Counted from the first letter of the stretch, positions 8,512 through 17,819 are shown. The stretch is DNA of 64,000 nt from Leptospiraceae bacterium (GCA_024233835.1 JACKPC010000003.1:466501-530500); one strand, 5' to 3'. Notes: generated by a model from the letters alone, not told the origin. Numbers and translations are program-made.

Positions 8512-9365
8512 ATTTGAATCCCTCTTACAGAGGTAAAGTGCGGGATGTGTACGAGCTTGGAGATAAGCTGCTCCTCTGTTCTACAGATAGAGTCTCTGCT
8601 TTTGATGTTGTTTTTCGGGAAGAGGTTCCGGGTAAGGGAAGGGTTTTAAATTCCATTTCTCTTCTCTGGTTTGATTTTTTTAATCAGATTCCCTCGCATA
8701 TTATTTCCGGCGATGAAAATAATTTTCCGGCACCTTTTTCTTCCGATTCCTATTTTAAAGGACGTTCTGTTTTAGTCCATAAGTGTAAGAGAATCGATTT
8801 TGAGTGCGTGGTGAGGGGTTATGTTTCCGGCTCCGCTTACAAAGAATACAAAAAGACCGGAACCATTGCCGGCCTGTCATACCCGGCGGGGATGCTGGAG
8901 TCAGAAAAGCTTCCTGAAGCCATTTTTACCCCTGCAACTAAAAATGATAGCGGACACGATGAAAACATTTCTGAATTGGAAATGGAAAAGCTTGTGGGTA
9001 AGAAGTTATTCGAAGAATTGAAACAGAAATCTATTTATCTTTATACGGAAGCAGCTAAAAAAGTCGAAACGGCAGGGCTCATTCTCTGTGATACAAAATT
9101 TGAATTCGGAATTTTAGAAGATAAGGTTCTTTTGATCGATGAGGCCCTGACACCCGATTCATCACGCTACTGGGAAGTTTCCAGTTACAGAACCGGTATC
9201 TCACCTCCGAGTTATGATAAACAAATTTTAAGAAACTATCTCGAAACTTTAAGCTGGGATAAAAATCCACCCCCACCTCCCTTACCGGAAGAACTCATTC
9301 AAACCTTACAAAAACAATACCTGAATCTTGAGGAGAAAATCAGAATATGTTTATCGGAAAAATAA
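8508..9365 (+). CDS. purC: SAICAR synthetase (phosphoribosylaminoimidazole-succinocarboxamide synthase)
   Basis: Joins CAIR and aspartate with ATP to make SAICAR in de novo purine synthesis. It is 285 residues, typical of the longer yeast-ADE1-like branch. The N-terminal signature GKVRDVYELGDKLL, then STDRVSAFDV, ECVVRGYVSGSAYKEY and the ATP/Mg loop VLLIDEALTPDSSRYW are all present. The start overlaps the preceding phosphatase gene by 4 bp, and the 3' end overlaps purS by 19 bp, so phosphatase-purC-purS-purQ form one tightly coupled operon. Confidence 0.97.
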   Translation: MNLNPSYRGKVRDVYELGDKLLLCSTDRVSAFDVVFREEVPGKGRVLNSISLLWFDFFNQIPSHIISGDENNFPAPFSSDSYFKGRSVLVHKCKRIDFECVVRGYVSGSAYKEYKKTGTIAGLSYPAGMLESEKLPEAIFTPATKNDSGHDENISELEMEKLVGKKLFEELKQKSIYLYTEAAKKVETAGLILCDTKFEFGILEDKVLLIDEALTPDSSRYWEVSSYRTGISPPSYDKQILRNYLETLSWDKNPPPPPLPEELIQTLQKQYLNLEEKIRICLSEK

Positions 9366-9601
9366 GTATCACGCTCAAAGAATCGGTTCTCGATCCACAG
9401 GGTGCTGCGACCATTAAAGTTCTTCAATCGATTGGAGAAAACGAAGTGGAAGACCTTCGAGTTGGAAAGTATATTGAAATAAAACTGAACACTCCGGATG
9501 AAGAGACAGCCAGAAAAGACATAGACAGACTTTGCAAAAATCTTTTAGTAAATCCGGTGATTGAAACCTACAAAGTTCAGATAGAAAAGGTTCAGGGATG
9601 A
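9347..9601 (+). CDS. purS: FGAM synthase subunit PurS
   Basis: Small subunit (84 residues, normal length) of the three-part phosphoribosylformylglycinamidine synthase PurSQL. The ferredoxin-like fold is recognised by ITLKESVLDPQGAAT near the start and the pattern VGKYIEIKL; the last residues match the family's VIETYKVQIEKV. It bridges PurQ and PurL so ammonia can pass between them. The start lies inside the end of purC and the stop overlaps the purQ start (ATGA). purL is not in this window and must lie elsewhere. Confidence 0.93.
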   Translation: MFIGKISITLKESVLDPQGAATIKVLQSIGENEVEDLRVGKYIEIKLNTPDEETARKDIDRLCKNLLVNPVIETYKVQIEKVQG

Positions 9602-10254
9602 AAGTAGCCATCATTACCTTTCCGGGTTCTAACTGCGATCATGATATTGGAGCTGTAGTAAAAAATAAATATCATGCAAAGCTTGATTATATCTGGCATA
9701 AGGATAGTTTTGAACCGATATACGACCTTGTTGTTTTGCCGGGCGGTTTTTCCTATGGAGATTATCTACGTTCCGGCGCTCTGGCACATTTTTCTCCGGC
9801 GGTTCAGGCATTAAAGAGGCATCACGCTACCGGTCGCAAAGTACTGGGAATCTGCAATGGTTTTCAAATCTTAGCTGAGAGTGGTTTGCTTCCCGGAGCA
9901 CTTACAATTAACTTAAATATGAAGTATATCTGTAAACCCGTCAAATTGAAAAAAGGTTCTGCAAATAATCCTCTGACAAAAGGGATAAATGCCGATAAAG
10001 AAATTGAGATACCGATTGCTCATGGAGAGGGTCGTTATTTTGCTGATGAAGACACATTGAATTCACTTGAAGATGAGAATCGAATTTTTGTGAAATATTC
10101 AGGAGAGAATCCGAATGGTTCGGTGAGAAATATTGCCGGAATTACATCTAAAGATTTTCTTATCGCGGGATTAATGCCACATCCGGAGAGAGCTATGGAT
10201 GATATAATCCATAACACGGATGGAAAATTTATCCTTGACCCCTTTCTTTCTTGA
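9598..10254 (+). CDS. purQ: FGAM synthase glutaminase subunit PurQ
   Basis: Class I glutamine amidotransferase subunit that releases ammonia from glutamine for FGAM synthesis. It is 218 residues, normal for stand-alone PurQ. Visible are the N-terminal ITFPGSNCDHD, the oxyanion region VLPGGFSYGDYLRSGA, the nucleophile elbow LGICNGFQIL (catalytic Cys) and the His-Glu pair in MPHPERAMD. It overlaps purS by 4 bp. An imperfect hairpin (10240-10263) overlaps the stop codon, followed by an 82-bp gap to glgC. Confidence 0.97.
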   Translation: MKVAIITFPGSNCDHDIGAVVKNKYHAKLDYIWHKDSFEPIYDLVVLPGGFSYGDYLRSGALAHFSPAVQALKRHHATGRKVLGICNGFQILAESGLLPGALTINLNMKYICKPVKLKKGSANNPLTKGINADKEIEIPIAHGEGRYFADEDTLNSLEDENRIFVKYSGENPNGSVRNIAGITSKDFLIAGLMPHPERAMDDIIHNTDGKFILDPFLS

Positions 10255-10263
10255 AAGATAGGG
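10240..10263 (+). other. Hairpin overlapping the purQ stop codon
   Basis: CCCTTTCTTTC (10240-10250) pairs with GAAAGATAGGG (10253-10263) with one mismatch; the stop codon lies in the hairpin. There is no U-run after it, so it is not a standard terminator. It may shield the 3' end of the pur mRNA or be chance. Confidence 0.3.
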
Positions 10264-10336
10264 TAAAGAGAGTTGAAAGGTGAGGGCCTTTTAGCTTTTT
10301 CTTATTGTTTAAAGACAGGACAAGAGAGACTAACCT

Positions 10337-11593
10337 ATGTTATTGACCAATGCACTCAGAAAAAAAGTAGTAGTAGTTATTTTAGGAGGAGGAAAAGGAA
10401 CACGTCTTTTACCTCTTACAGAAAAGCGTTCTAAGCCGGCAGTAAGTTTTGCGGGTAAATATCGATTGATTGATATTCCTATTTCAAATGCCTTAAATAG
10501 TGCCTTTACACAAATTTACGTTCTTACCCAGTATAACTCTTATTCTCTGAACCGACATATATCCAGAACTTATAATTTCAATTCCGTATATCGTCAGGGT
10601 TTTGTGGAGATCATTGCTGCTGAGCAAACTATGTCATCTGTTCGATGGTTTGAAGGAACAGCCGATGCCGTAAGGAAAGTATTACCGAGGTTGGAAGATA
10701 TGCGGCCCGAATACATCATCATTCTTTCCGGTGATCAGTTATACAACATGGATCTGAACCAGTTCCTGGAAGAACACCTGGAGCATAAAGGAACCCAGAT
10801 TTCTATCGCTACGAAACCCGTTCCGGCAGATCAGGTTCATGCACTCGGTATTCTTTCTGCTGATGAAAATGGTAAAATCAGGGACTTTTATGAAAAGCCG
10901 GATGATTTGAGTCATGTGGAGTCCTTTAAAATGCCGGATGGTAATTATCTTGCATCGATGGGGATTTACATATTCAACACAAAGACCTTAATTGAACTTT
11001 TGGAAGATCCTACACATACTGATTTTGGTAAAGAGATTATTCCGGATTCCTTAAAAACCCATAACGTTCGCTCTTATATTTATGATGGATACTGGGAAGA
11101 TATAGGGACTATACAAAGCTTTTTTGAGGCCAACTTGATGTTAACAGACGATGTTCCCAAGTTTGACTTATACATCGAAGATAACCCATTCTATACCAGG
11201 CCAAGGTTTTTACCTCCGATCAAGGTGAACCGTTCCGACATGACCAAGGTTCTTTTATCGGAAGGTTGTATCATCAATGATTCCAAGATTACCAGAAGTA
11301 TCATTGGTGTACGGCAGGTAGTAGATTCCGGAACCACGATTGAAAATGCCGTAGTTATGGGAGCTGACTCTTATGGAAGTTTTGATAAAGATGGAAAGGG
11401 TATTCCGGTAGGTATCGGTAAGAACTGTACTATCAAGAATGCCATTATTGACAAGGACTGCTATATCAGTGATAACGTGGTTCTGGTCAACAAAGCCGGC
11501 CATAAGAATTATGAAGACAACTATGTAAAAATTACAGATGGGATCATTGTCGTAAAACGCCGTTCTACAATTCCCAGCGGATACGAAATCTAA
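10337..11593 (+). CDS. glgC: Glucose-1-phosphate adenylyltransferase
   Basis: Makes ADP-glucose from ATP and glucose-1-phosphate, the first committed step of glycogen synthesis. It is 418 residues, the usual size. The N-terminal nucleotidyltransferase signature ILGGGKGTRLLPLTEKRSKPA and the Lys/Arg-rich allosteric N-terminus are present, as are RWFEGTADAVR, SGDQLY and GYWEDIGTI. The C-terminal left-handed beta-helix repeats (about 290-418) end in GYEI, as in cyanobacterial/plant-type enzymes. It is probably transcribed alone: 82 bp from purQ, followed by a hairpin. No glgA or glgB is nearby. Confidence 0.96.
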   Translation: MLLTNALRKKVVVVILGGGKGTRLLPLTEKRSKPAVSFAGKYRLIDIPISNALNSAFTQIYVLTQYNSYSLNRHISRTYNFNSVYRQGFVEIIAAEQTMSSVRWFEGTADAVRKVLPRLEDMRPEYIIILSGDQLYNMDLNQFLEEHLEHKGTQISIATKPVPADQVHALGILSADENGKIRDFYEKPDDLSHVESFKMPDGNYLASMGIYIFNTKTLIELLEDPTHTDFGKEIIPDSLKTHNVRSYIYDGYWEDIGTIQSFFEANLMLTDDVPKFDLYIEDNPFYTRPRFLPPIKVNRSDMTKVLLSEGCIINDSKITRSIIGVRQVVDSGTTIENAVVMGADSYGSFDKDGKGIPVGIGKNCTIKNAIIDKDCYISDNVVLVNKAGHKNYEDNYVKITDGIIVVKRRSTIPSGYEI

Positions 11594-11606
11594 AAAGATT
11601 CAATTA

Positions 11607-11628
11607 AACCGGGGTGAAAATCCCGGTT
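11607..11628 (+). terminator. GC-rich hairpin after glgC
   Basis: AACCGGG (11607-11613) and CCCGGTT (11622-11628) form a perfect 7-bp stem with an 8-nt loop, 14 bp after the glgC stop. Downstream T residues are scattered rather than a clean run, so this is a probable but imperfect terminator. The rest of the gap to 11757 shows nothing clear. Confidence 0.5.
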
Positions 11629-11757
11629 ATTCGCCTTTAGCTTCCTTCTTTCGATTATCCCGTATAACAGGGCATATAATAAAATTTCTCTGTTTCTCAT
11701 ATAAATAAAAAAAAGAGCTTGCTATCTTGGAAATAAATTATATACTACTTCCCGCTT

Positions 11758-13167
11758 ATGTTGAACCGGGAAGATGCGATTTTAGGCCTTTTTTACATCG
11801 GGCTGGGTGTTAAAAAGAAGTATAATTCGATTTTTATAAGGTCCCTGTTAGAAGACAGTGATTTTCTTTCCTTATTTCCCGAAAAAAAACTGCCTCTTGA
11901 TTTTGATTGTCTTGAAAAGTATTACTCCGAGCAGTTTTCGGAAAAGCAGTTAGACATTCTTCGCATGAAATGGAAAGAAGCTGTAGCTTCTTTAAAAGAT
12001 GAGCTATCAGAGCCTGAAAAACTGATTCTTTTATATACGGTATATAGGGCTATTCTTCTTACTGATCCCAAAAAAGCAGAAAAACATTTCTTTTCTCTAC
12101 TCTTAAAAGAATTTGGTGTAAGTCATTCTGAACTTGTTATATATATACAGGCTCAGAACAATGCTGCGTATACAGTTCCAAGAAAAATATGGAAGCAAAA
12201 GTCTATTTTTCAATTTTTTAAAAATGCTCCTCTTGTAAAAAAAATTATTTCGATATTTAGCTTATCTTTATTTCTTTTTTCTATTCAGTTAGCCGGAAGA
12301 AGTTTGTGGAATCATCTGAATTTGGAAAAGTCAAAACTGGATACCTATAAGTTTTTTTTGCCGGAGGATACGGACTTTCCTTTTAGTTATAGGGGGATTT
12401 ATACCGGCGATAAGATTTGTTTACAGCCTCTGCTTCAATATAATATTTCTCCTGATAAGTTAGAAAATCCTTATGTATCGAATGGTTTTTTCGCAGGTGA
12501 ATATTATAATTTGAGAGGGCGTTATATTGTTGCAGATTTAGACTTACAGGACAGTGAAGGAAAATGTAAAGGGGTATCGGAATTACTTCCGAAGGAATTG
12601 TTGGACTCCGGTTATAAACCTATAGAAATAGAACCCTCTAAAGAAGATTGCAGGGGGCAAAGTTTAAATCTCTGTGAATTAAGTGATAATAAAACAAAGT
12701 TAATCGCCACATTTATAACTTCTTCCGGAGTAGTTCAGGAGACGTATAGAGACTATTATGCTCCGATTATGGAAATTCGTCATCGTAACGGAGATGGTAG
12801 AAATCGTAATTATTTAAGAGACTTATTCTTTAATGGTAAAGCTCCCGGGAATTCTGGAGAGAGACTCCTCAAGTATAATAACAAAATACCTATGCCAAAT
12901 TTTCTTCATTTTGTTCCCCTTAAAGGAATGCTGGGTGAAACGCAGAATGGTATACATCGTTATCCTTATCCTTCTGATAGAGTAAAGCTTGGAAGGCCGG
13001 CCAGTCTGGGTTGTCTTCGCACGAGCGATGCGGGTTCGAGGTTTATTCGTGATTGGACTCCTCTCGGAGCCCGTTTATTTATTTTGCATAAAACAGTCGG
13101 GCATCCTTTGACGGATTACCCGAAGCAGGAACTTAGCGAAGTGATTCAATCATCTCTTTTGTATTGA
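11758..13167 (+). CDS. Membrane-anchored L,D-transpeptidase-like protein
   Basis: 469 residues. The N-terminal part (1-155) is a helical cytoplasmic-looking domain of unknown type, followed by one transmembrane segment (about 163-183, IISIFSLSLFLFSIQLAG) and an extracytoplasmic region. The C-terminus carries the YkuD-type signature GIHRYPYP...RPASLGCLRTSD, with Cys419 as the probable nucleophile. Such enzymes make 3-3 crosslinks or attach proteins to peptidoglycan; a periplasmic cell-wall role is therefore likely. The helical cytoplasmic domain is unusual for this family. The last 35 bp overlap the convergent DsbD-like gene. Confidence 0.72.
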   Translation: MLNREDAILGLFYIGLGVKKKYNSIFIRSLLEDSDFLSLFPEKKLPLDFDCLEKYYSEQFSEKQLDILRMKWKEAVASLKDELSEPEKLILLYTVYRAILLTDPKKAEKHFFSLLLKEFGVSHSELVIYIQAQNNAAYTVPRKIWKQKSIFQFFKNAPLVKKIISIFSLSLFLFSIQLAGRSLWNHLNLEKSKLDTYKFFLPEDTDFPFSYRGIYTGDKICLQPLLQYNISPDKLENPYVSNGFFAGEYYNLRGRYIVADLDLQDSEGKCKGVSELLPKELLDSGYKPIEIEPSKEDCRGQSLNLCELSDNKTKLIATFITSSGVVQETYRDYYAPIMEIRHRNGDGRNRNYLRDLFFNGKAPGNSGERLLKYNNKIPMPNFLHFVPLKGMLGETQNGIHRYPYPSDRVKLGRPASLGCLRTSDAGSRFIRDWTPLGARLFILHKTVGHPLTDYPKQELSEVIQSSLLY

Positions 13168-14497
13168 GATAGTTCGTGGTTTTATAAATCAGCTCTTTAC
13201 CTTCTGAGTCAAAAATAAGAAAAAATGGAAGACCTATTTGGAGTTCCGGAAACTTTGGATCTTCTGCATAAGTGTCAAAGATTTTATCTGTATCCATCAC
13301 TTTATAGAGAACAGCGGTTTGTAGAGCTTTATTCAAAGTTTCATCAGACAGGCTTAGTTTTTGAAAGGCCTTACAGTTTGTACACCAATCGGCATAGAAA
13401 TCTATAAAGAGTTTTTTTCCACTGCGTTTTGCTTCTCTGTATGCCTGTTCTTTATCCCGGTACCATTTTAAGTTACCGTGCATCTCTACATTTTCTTTTT
13501 CGGTTTCGGTCCGGGTTTTACTTATTCCGGAGTTCTCGGTTGTTTTGACTAACTGTCTCGGCAAAAAACTTATAAATAGAATAAGACTGGCTGTAATTAA
13601 AGTAGAAACTGCCAGGGCTCCTCTCATTTTCTCATGTTTTTGCTTTTCTTCTGATTGAAGACTGTAAGCTGAAAGCAAAATAATAAGAAAAGATAGCAAA
13701 ACCTGTATTCCTGTTTTTTCATCTAAGCCAAAACCTTTTATGGCTTTTTCGTAATAGCTATAAGAAAATAAAATTACGACCAGACCTAAGATTATCTGTA
13801 TATACTTTAGCCAGTTTCCGGAACGGGGAAGGGATAGTCCGAAGATTCCAATCAGCAAGAAAATGAAACCTACACCGGCACCAAAGATGAGCATTTTAAA
13901 AGCAGTGAGGAATATAAGACCGATGCTGAAGGTTTTTATGGAAGTGGTTATGGCCAGTAATACGGTAACTACAACAGGACCTACGCAGGGAGATGAAAGT
14001 AGTCCGGCTGCCATGCCTAAGAGGAAAGTTCCTCCGAGGCCTTTGTTTCCTGCATTGACCTGTCTCTGGGTGAAAAATGGAATATATAATAGTTCTAATG
14101 AACTGAGTCCCATTAAAAAAATTAAAAATGCAATGAGGAGATTCGTTTGTGGGTATCGAAGAATGGTATTGAACGCACCACCACTTATCCCGGCAATAAA
14201 TCCGAAAATCATGTAAATAAACGCAAGACCGATGTAGTAGAGGCTCGGATGGGTATAGTTCGAGTTTCCTTCTGCTCTTTGTCGAATGATACCGAGAGTA
14301 ATCGGGTAGAGTGGATAGGTACAGGGTAGAAGGCTTGCTGCAAAGCCTCCGAGGAATAGAAGAAGAAACGAATAAAAGCTATTGCTTTCTGCGGATAGTT
14401 CTTTTTCTACAAAATGGTTGAGAGAATCAATAAGACTCTCTGCACCCAGACCGGAAAAGGAAAAGATGAAAAAAAGAAGGAAGATAATTCTTGTCAT
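13133..14497 (-). CDS. DsbD-like thiol:disulfide interchange protein
   Basis: Signal/anchor at the N-terminus, then eight hydrophobic helices of the DsbD/CcdA family with the redox cysteines in SLLPCTYPLYPI (Cys59) and SSPCVGPVV, and a C-terminal thioredoxin domain (about 345-454) with WCTNC (Cys372, Cys375). It carries electrons from cytoplasmic thioredoxin across the membrane to periplasmic proteins, for example for cytochrome c maturation or disulfide repair. At 454 residues it lacks the N-terminal immunoglobulin-like alpha domain of E. coli DsbD, a shortened form seen in several phyla. It is 17 bp downstream of the aldehyde dehydrogenase gene, so possibly co-transcribed with it. Confidence 0.87.
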   Translation of the reverse strand: MTRIIFLLFFIFSFSGLGAESLIDSLNHFVEKELSAESNSFYSFLLLFLGGFAASLLPCTYPLYPITLGIIRQRAEGNSNYTHPSLYYIGLAFIYMIFGFIAGISGGAFNTILRYPQTNLLIAFLIFLMGLSSLELLYIPFFTQRQVNAGNKGLGGTFLLGMAAGLLSSPCVGPVVVTVLLAITTSIKTFSIGLIFLTAFKMLIFGAGVGFIFLLIGIFGLSLPRSGNWLKYIQIILGLVVILFSYSYYEKAIKGFGLDEKTGIQVLLSFLIILLSAYSLQSEEKQKHEKMRGALAVSTLITASLILFISFLPRQLVKTTENSGISKTRTETEKENVEMHGNLKWYRDKEQAYREAKRSGKKLFIDFYADWCTNCKAFQKLSLSDETLNKALQTAVLYKVMDTDKIFDTYAEDPKFPELQIGLPFFLIFDSEGKELIYKTTNYLNTKEMIESLR

Positions 14498-14514
14498 AAT
14501 TTCTCCTGTAGAGA

Positions 14515-15879
14515 TTAAGATTTTCGCAAATGCCAGCCTCGAGCATTTAAAAAGGCTCGAATACCTAAATGAGATAGAGTCATCCCAACACCCGAATTTT
14601 TTCTACCTGACCAGGGCAAACGCGGACTTACTCTATCGCAACAGTTCCAGTAGGCTGTTCCTGTTTTAATACCTTTTAAGATAGACTTCGCCCGCGCTTC
14701 GTTTCGACAGTAGACTCCTGCTGTCAATCCGTATTCGGTATCATTCATTAGATTTATTGCTTTTTCGTCATCCTGTACTTTTTGAATTCCGATGATAGGT
14801 CCGAAAGATTCTTCTTTCATGAGAAGCATTTCGTGGGTTACTTCGACAAAAATAGTAGGTTCGTAGTAATAGCCGATTCCTTCTATTTTTTTTCCACCGA
14901 GTAGTAGTTTGGCGCCTTTTGACCTGGCATCTTTTATCTGTTTGTCTAAAAAGTCCAGTTGTTCTTTTCGGGCCAACGGACCGATATATGTATCTTCTTC
15001 GAGCGGGTTTCCCACTTTGAATGATTTAACTTCAGAGACAAAGTTTACAATAAACTCTTCAAAAATAGATTCGTGTACATAAATTCTTTCAACCGAACAA
15101 CAACTTTGCCCGGTATTATAAAAAGCTCCATCTGCCAGGGAAATAGCCGAATTCTTTACATCTACATCATCTGTAACATAAACAGGATCTTTCCCACCAA
15201 GTTCCATTTGAAGACGAGCAAAAACCGGAGACGATTCGGCTATTTTTAAACCGGTGGCATAGGAACCGGTAAAAAAGACTCCGTCTAATTTTTTTTGCAA
15301 GAGAGTGGCTCCCACGTTTTTTGCTCCTATAATCGGAGTAAAAATATCATCCGGTACTCCGGATTCTAAAAGAAGCTCTGCAATTTTCAGGCCGCTCATG
15401 CTTGCATATTCGGAAGGTTTATATAATACTGCATTGCCGGTGAGTAGTGCAGGAATAAAGACGTTGGAACCTACAAAGTAGGGATAATTCCAGGCGGAAA
15501 TATTTGCGATAACTCCGAGGGCTTCATAAGTGATTCTCTCTTCTATATTTTCGTCTCTATATACCGACTCTTCATTCATAAGTTTTTCTGTATGTTCTAA
15601 GAAGAAGTCAATTCTTCCTCTCGTTGCCAATATTTCATTACGAGCCTGCCTCAGGGGTTTTCCCACTTCCTCACTTAAGGTTTTTGATAGTTCCTCTATC
15701 TGTGTTTCTAAAAGTTGCTTAAACTGCTCAATCGTTTTCTTTCTTTCTTTATAGGGTTTTTGTTCCCAAAGAATCTGAGCTTTTTTAGCCTTCTTAAATT
15801 TTTCCTGTATACTTTCTTCAGTATCAGTTTTTAATTCACTTATAACTTCTTCTGTTGCGGGGTTTATTACCTGTAACAT
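14515..15879 (-). CDS. Aldehyde dehydrogenase (gamma-glutamyl-aldehyde candidate)
   Basis: NAD(P)-dependent ALDH superfamily enzyme of 454 residues, similar in form to succinate-semialdehyde dehydrogenases. It has the cofactor region SAWNYPYFVG, the glutamate motif LQMELGGKDPVYV, the catalytic region YNTGQSCCSVER (two adjacent Cys; the catalytic one is not assigned) and EESFGPIIG. The gene is last in a run with a glutamine-synthetase-like ligase, iron alcohol dehydrogenase and C26 hydrolase, only 3 bp from the hydrolase. In that setting the likely step is oxidation of gamma-glutamyl-acetaldehyde to gamma-glutamyl-glycine. Direct use on a fatty aldehyde is an alternative. Confidence 0.9.
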   Translation of the reverse strand: MLQVINPATEEVISELKTDTEESIQEKFKKAKKAQILWEQKPYKERKKTIEQFKQLLETQIEELSKTLSEEVGKPLRQARNEILATRGRIDFFLEHTEKLMNEESVYRDENIEERITYEALGVIANISAWNYPYFVGSNVFIPALLTGNAVLYKPSEYASMSGLKIAELLLESGVPDDIFTPIIGAKNVGATLLQKKLDGVFFTGSYATGLKIAESSPVFARLQMELGGKDPVYVTDDVDVKNSAISLADGAFYNTGQSCCSVERIYVHESIFEEFIVNFVSEVKSFKVGNPLEEDTYIGPLARKEQLDFLDKQIKDARSKGAKLLLGGKKIEGIGYYYEPTIFVEVTHEMLLMKEESFGPIIGIQKVQDDEKAINLMNDTEYGLTAGVYCRNEARAKSILKGIKTGTAYWNCCDRVSPRLPWSGRKNSGVGMTLSHLGIRAFLNARGWHLRKS

Positions 15880-15882
15880 ATT

Positions 15883-16650
15883 TTACCTTCTGAGTTCTAC
15901 TTGTTTTATATAATATTCTAATAAGCTATTTCTGGATAAAAGATGAGTTCTATAATGGGTTTGAAATTCCGGGTGCCATTGTAATCCTAGGGCGAAAGAA
16001 GAATTTGCTTCCTGTTGTCTTTCGGTTTTGTAATGTACGGCTTCGATGATACCATCTTCTGTGCTGAGTGCATCTACGGATAAAGATGCTGCCGGAACTT
16101 TAATAGCCTGGTGGTGGATGGAAATGATTTTTCCTCCCGTATATCCCGGAAAGATTTTCGTTAAAATAGAGCCTCTCGTAAAGTGTATTTCATGTTCTAA
16201 AGAATCGTATATTTCCCAATTTCTATGAATTAGGGCTCCTTTACATTGTGTCTGAATGTCCTGATAAAGACTCCCTCCAAGGGCCACATTTAGAATCTGA
16301 TGTCCCCTGCATATTCCGAGTATTGGTTTATTCTTAGCGATACACTCCTGTATTAGTTCTATCTCATATAGATCTCTATACCTATCTCCACTCCATTCCG
16401 GTTGTAAGGCTTCTTCTCCATAGGATTCAGGGCATACATCGGAACCTCCCTGCAAAAGAAGCCCATCTATTTCTTTTACAATTTTTTCAACAGAAAAAGC
16501 TCCAAATTTCGAAGGGAGTAGGATCGGAAAACAGGAAGCTTCCAGGAACCATTGTAGCATGGATTCTTCAGTGTATAATAGCCTTTTGCCCTTGAAGATG
16601 GGCCTTTCCGGATCCGGATGAAAGAAGCAGGAGGAAAATCCGATTTTCAT
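15883..16650 (-). CDS. Gamma-glutamyl hydrolase, peptidase C26 (PuuD-like)
   Basis: Class I glutamine amidotransferase-fold hydrolase of 255 residues, related to PuuD and isopropylamine-pathway gamma-glutamyl hydrolases. Nucleophile elbow LGICRGHQILNVALGG (Cys114), the IDGLLLQGGSDVCPESY substrate loop and the QWHPEFQ His-Glu pair are visible, and SIHHQAIK is the usual substrate-side motif. It would hydrolyse a gamma-glutamyl amide to glutamate plus a free amino acid in the cytoplasm. It overlaps the alcohol dehydrogenase gene by 4 bp. In E. coli the product is GABA; here the neighbours suggest glycine. Confidence 0.88.
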   Translation of the reverse strand: MKIGFSSCFFHPDPERPIFKGKRLLYTEESMLQWFLEASCFPILLPSKFGAFSVEKIVKEIDGLLLQGGSDVCPESYGEEALQPEWSGDRYRDLYEIELIQECIAKNKPILGICRGHQILNVALGGSLYQDIQTQCKGALIHRNWEIYDSLEHEIHFTRGSILTKIFPGYTGGKIISIHHQAIKVPAASLSVDALSTEDGIIEAVHYKTERQQEANSSFALGLQWHPEFQTHYRTHLLSRNSLLEYYIKQVELRR

Positions 16651-17819
16651 GTTAGTTTTAAAGCATCGGTAAAAATACGGCGGAAATCACTTTCTCGAAC
16701 TACTCTCGGATTTAAGCTATGACAAACATCCTTGTATGCAATCTCCACCAGTTTATCAAGATGTTCTTCTTTAACTCCGGCATCGGAAAGAAATTCGGGT
16801 ATACCCAGCTCTTTTTTTAGCTCCTTTACCCAATCTATAAAGTTCTTCCCTTCTTCAAGACCGGCTGCTCTGGCTATGATACCAAATTTTTCCGGGATGA
16901 CTGTATAATTAAAAGCGAGGCAGTAGGGAAGCATAATAGCATTGGCCAGTCCGTGGTGCATGTCGCATACAGTTGATAAAGCATGGGCACAGGAATGATT
17001 TACACCCAGACCTTTTTGAAAGGCTATAGCACCCATACTGGAAGCCAGAAGCATTTCGGCCCTTGCTTTTATATGTGTATCGCTTGCGCCTTCATTCTTC
17101 TTGGAAAATTTGGTAGCCGAACTTAAATTTTTACCGATTAGCTTGATACCCTCAAGAGCAATTCCATCGCAGAGCGGATGGAAAGGTTTAGATAGATAGG
17201 CTTCTACTAAGTGGGTAAGAGCATCAAAGCCTGTAGTGGCTGTAAGGGAAGCAGGAAGATTTAAACAAAAATATGGATCCAGATAAACCCGACCCGGTAG
17301 TAAGCCCGGAGAAAAGATAATTTTTTTTACTTTTGTGAGATCATCTGATATTACCGCACTTCTTCCTACCTCAGAGCCGGTTCCGGCTGTAGTAGGAATT
17401 GCGAAGATGAAGGGTAGGAGGTTAGTATGAATCGGACGTGCACCTTCTACATCTTCATAGGCAAAAAGGTCTTCCGGGTGTGCTGATAGAACAGCAATAC
17501 ATTTCGCCACATCAATAGCGGCACCTCCACCAAAAGCAATGATGCAGTCGGAGTAGTGCTCACGGTAACGCCTGGCACCAAGTTCTACCTGAGATTTGGT
17601 TGGATTGCCGGCTATCTCGGAATAAACATCTATAAGCAGGGCTTCGTTACTTAAAGATTCTATGTATTTTTGTGTAAAGCTCATAGATACCAGATCCTTA
17701 TCAGTAACAAAAAGAGGTCTTTTAAAACCCTTTTCTTTTGCAAAATTTGCCAGTTCATTAGCAGAGCCCATTCCATAGCGAATAACAGTCGGAAAGTTAA
17801 ATTGTTGGATTTCTGTCAT
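16647..17819 (-). CDS. Iron-containing alcohol dehydrogenase
   Basis: Group III (iron-dependent) alcohol dehydrogenase of 390 residues. It has the NAD-binding glycine motif AFGGGAAIDVAK, TTAGTGSEVGRSAV, and metal ligands in TTGFDALTHLVEAYLS (Asp, His) and NHSCAHALSTVCDMHHGLANA (His, His). It sits between the glutamine-synthetase-like gene (12 bp away) and the gamma-glutamyl hydrolase (4-bp overlap). A dehydrogenase acting on an alcohol, rather than the FAD oxidase PuuB, is what one expects if the glutamylated amine is ethanolamine or another amino alcohol. The proposed step is gamma-glutamyl-ethanolamide to gamma-glutamyl-acetaldehyde. Confidence 0.92.
   Translation of the reverse strand: MTEIQQFNFPTVIRYGMGSANELANFAKEKGFKRPLFVTDKDLVSMSFTQKYIESLSNEALLIDVYSEIAGNPTKSQVELGARRYREHYSDCIIAFGGGAAIDVAKCIAVLSAHPEDLFAYEDVEGARPIHTNLLPFIFAIPTTAGTGSEVGRSAVISDDLTKVKKIIFSPGLLPGRVYLDPYFCLNLPASLTATTGFDALTHLVEAYLSKPFHPLCDGIALEGIKLIGKNLSSATKFSKKNEGASDTHIKARAEMLLASSMGAIAFQKGLGVNHSCAHALSTVCDMHHGLANAIMLPYCLAFNYTVIPEKFGIIARAAGLEEGKNFIDWVKELKKELGIPEFLSDAGVKEEHLDKLVEIAYKDVCHSLNPRVVRESDFRRIFTDALKLT

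Noticed and set aside
13863..14329. Plus-strand open frames within the DsbD-like gene
   Set aside because: They are antisense shadows of a well-supported membrane gene with redox motifs and have no family features.
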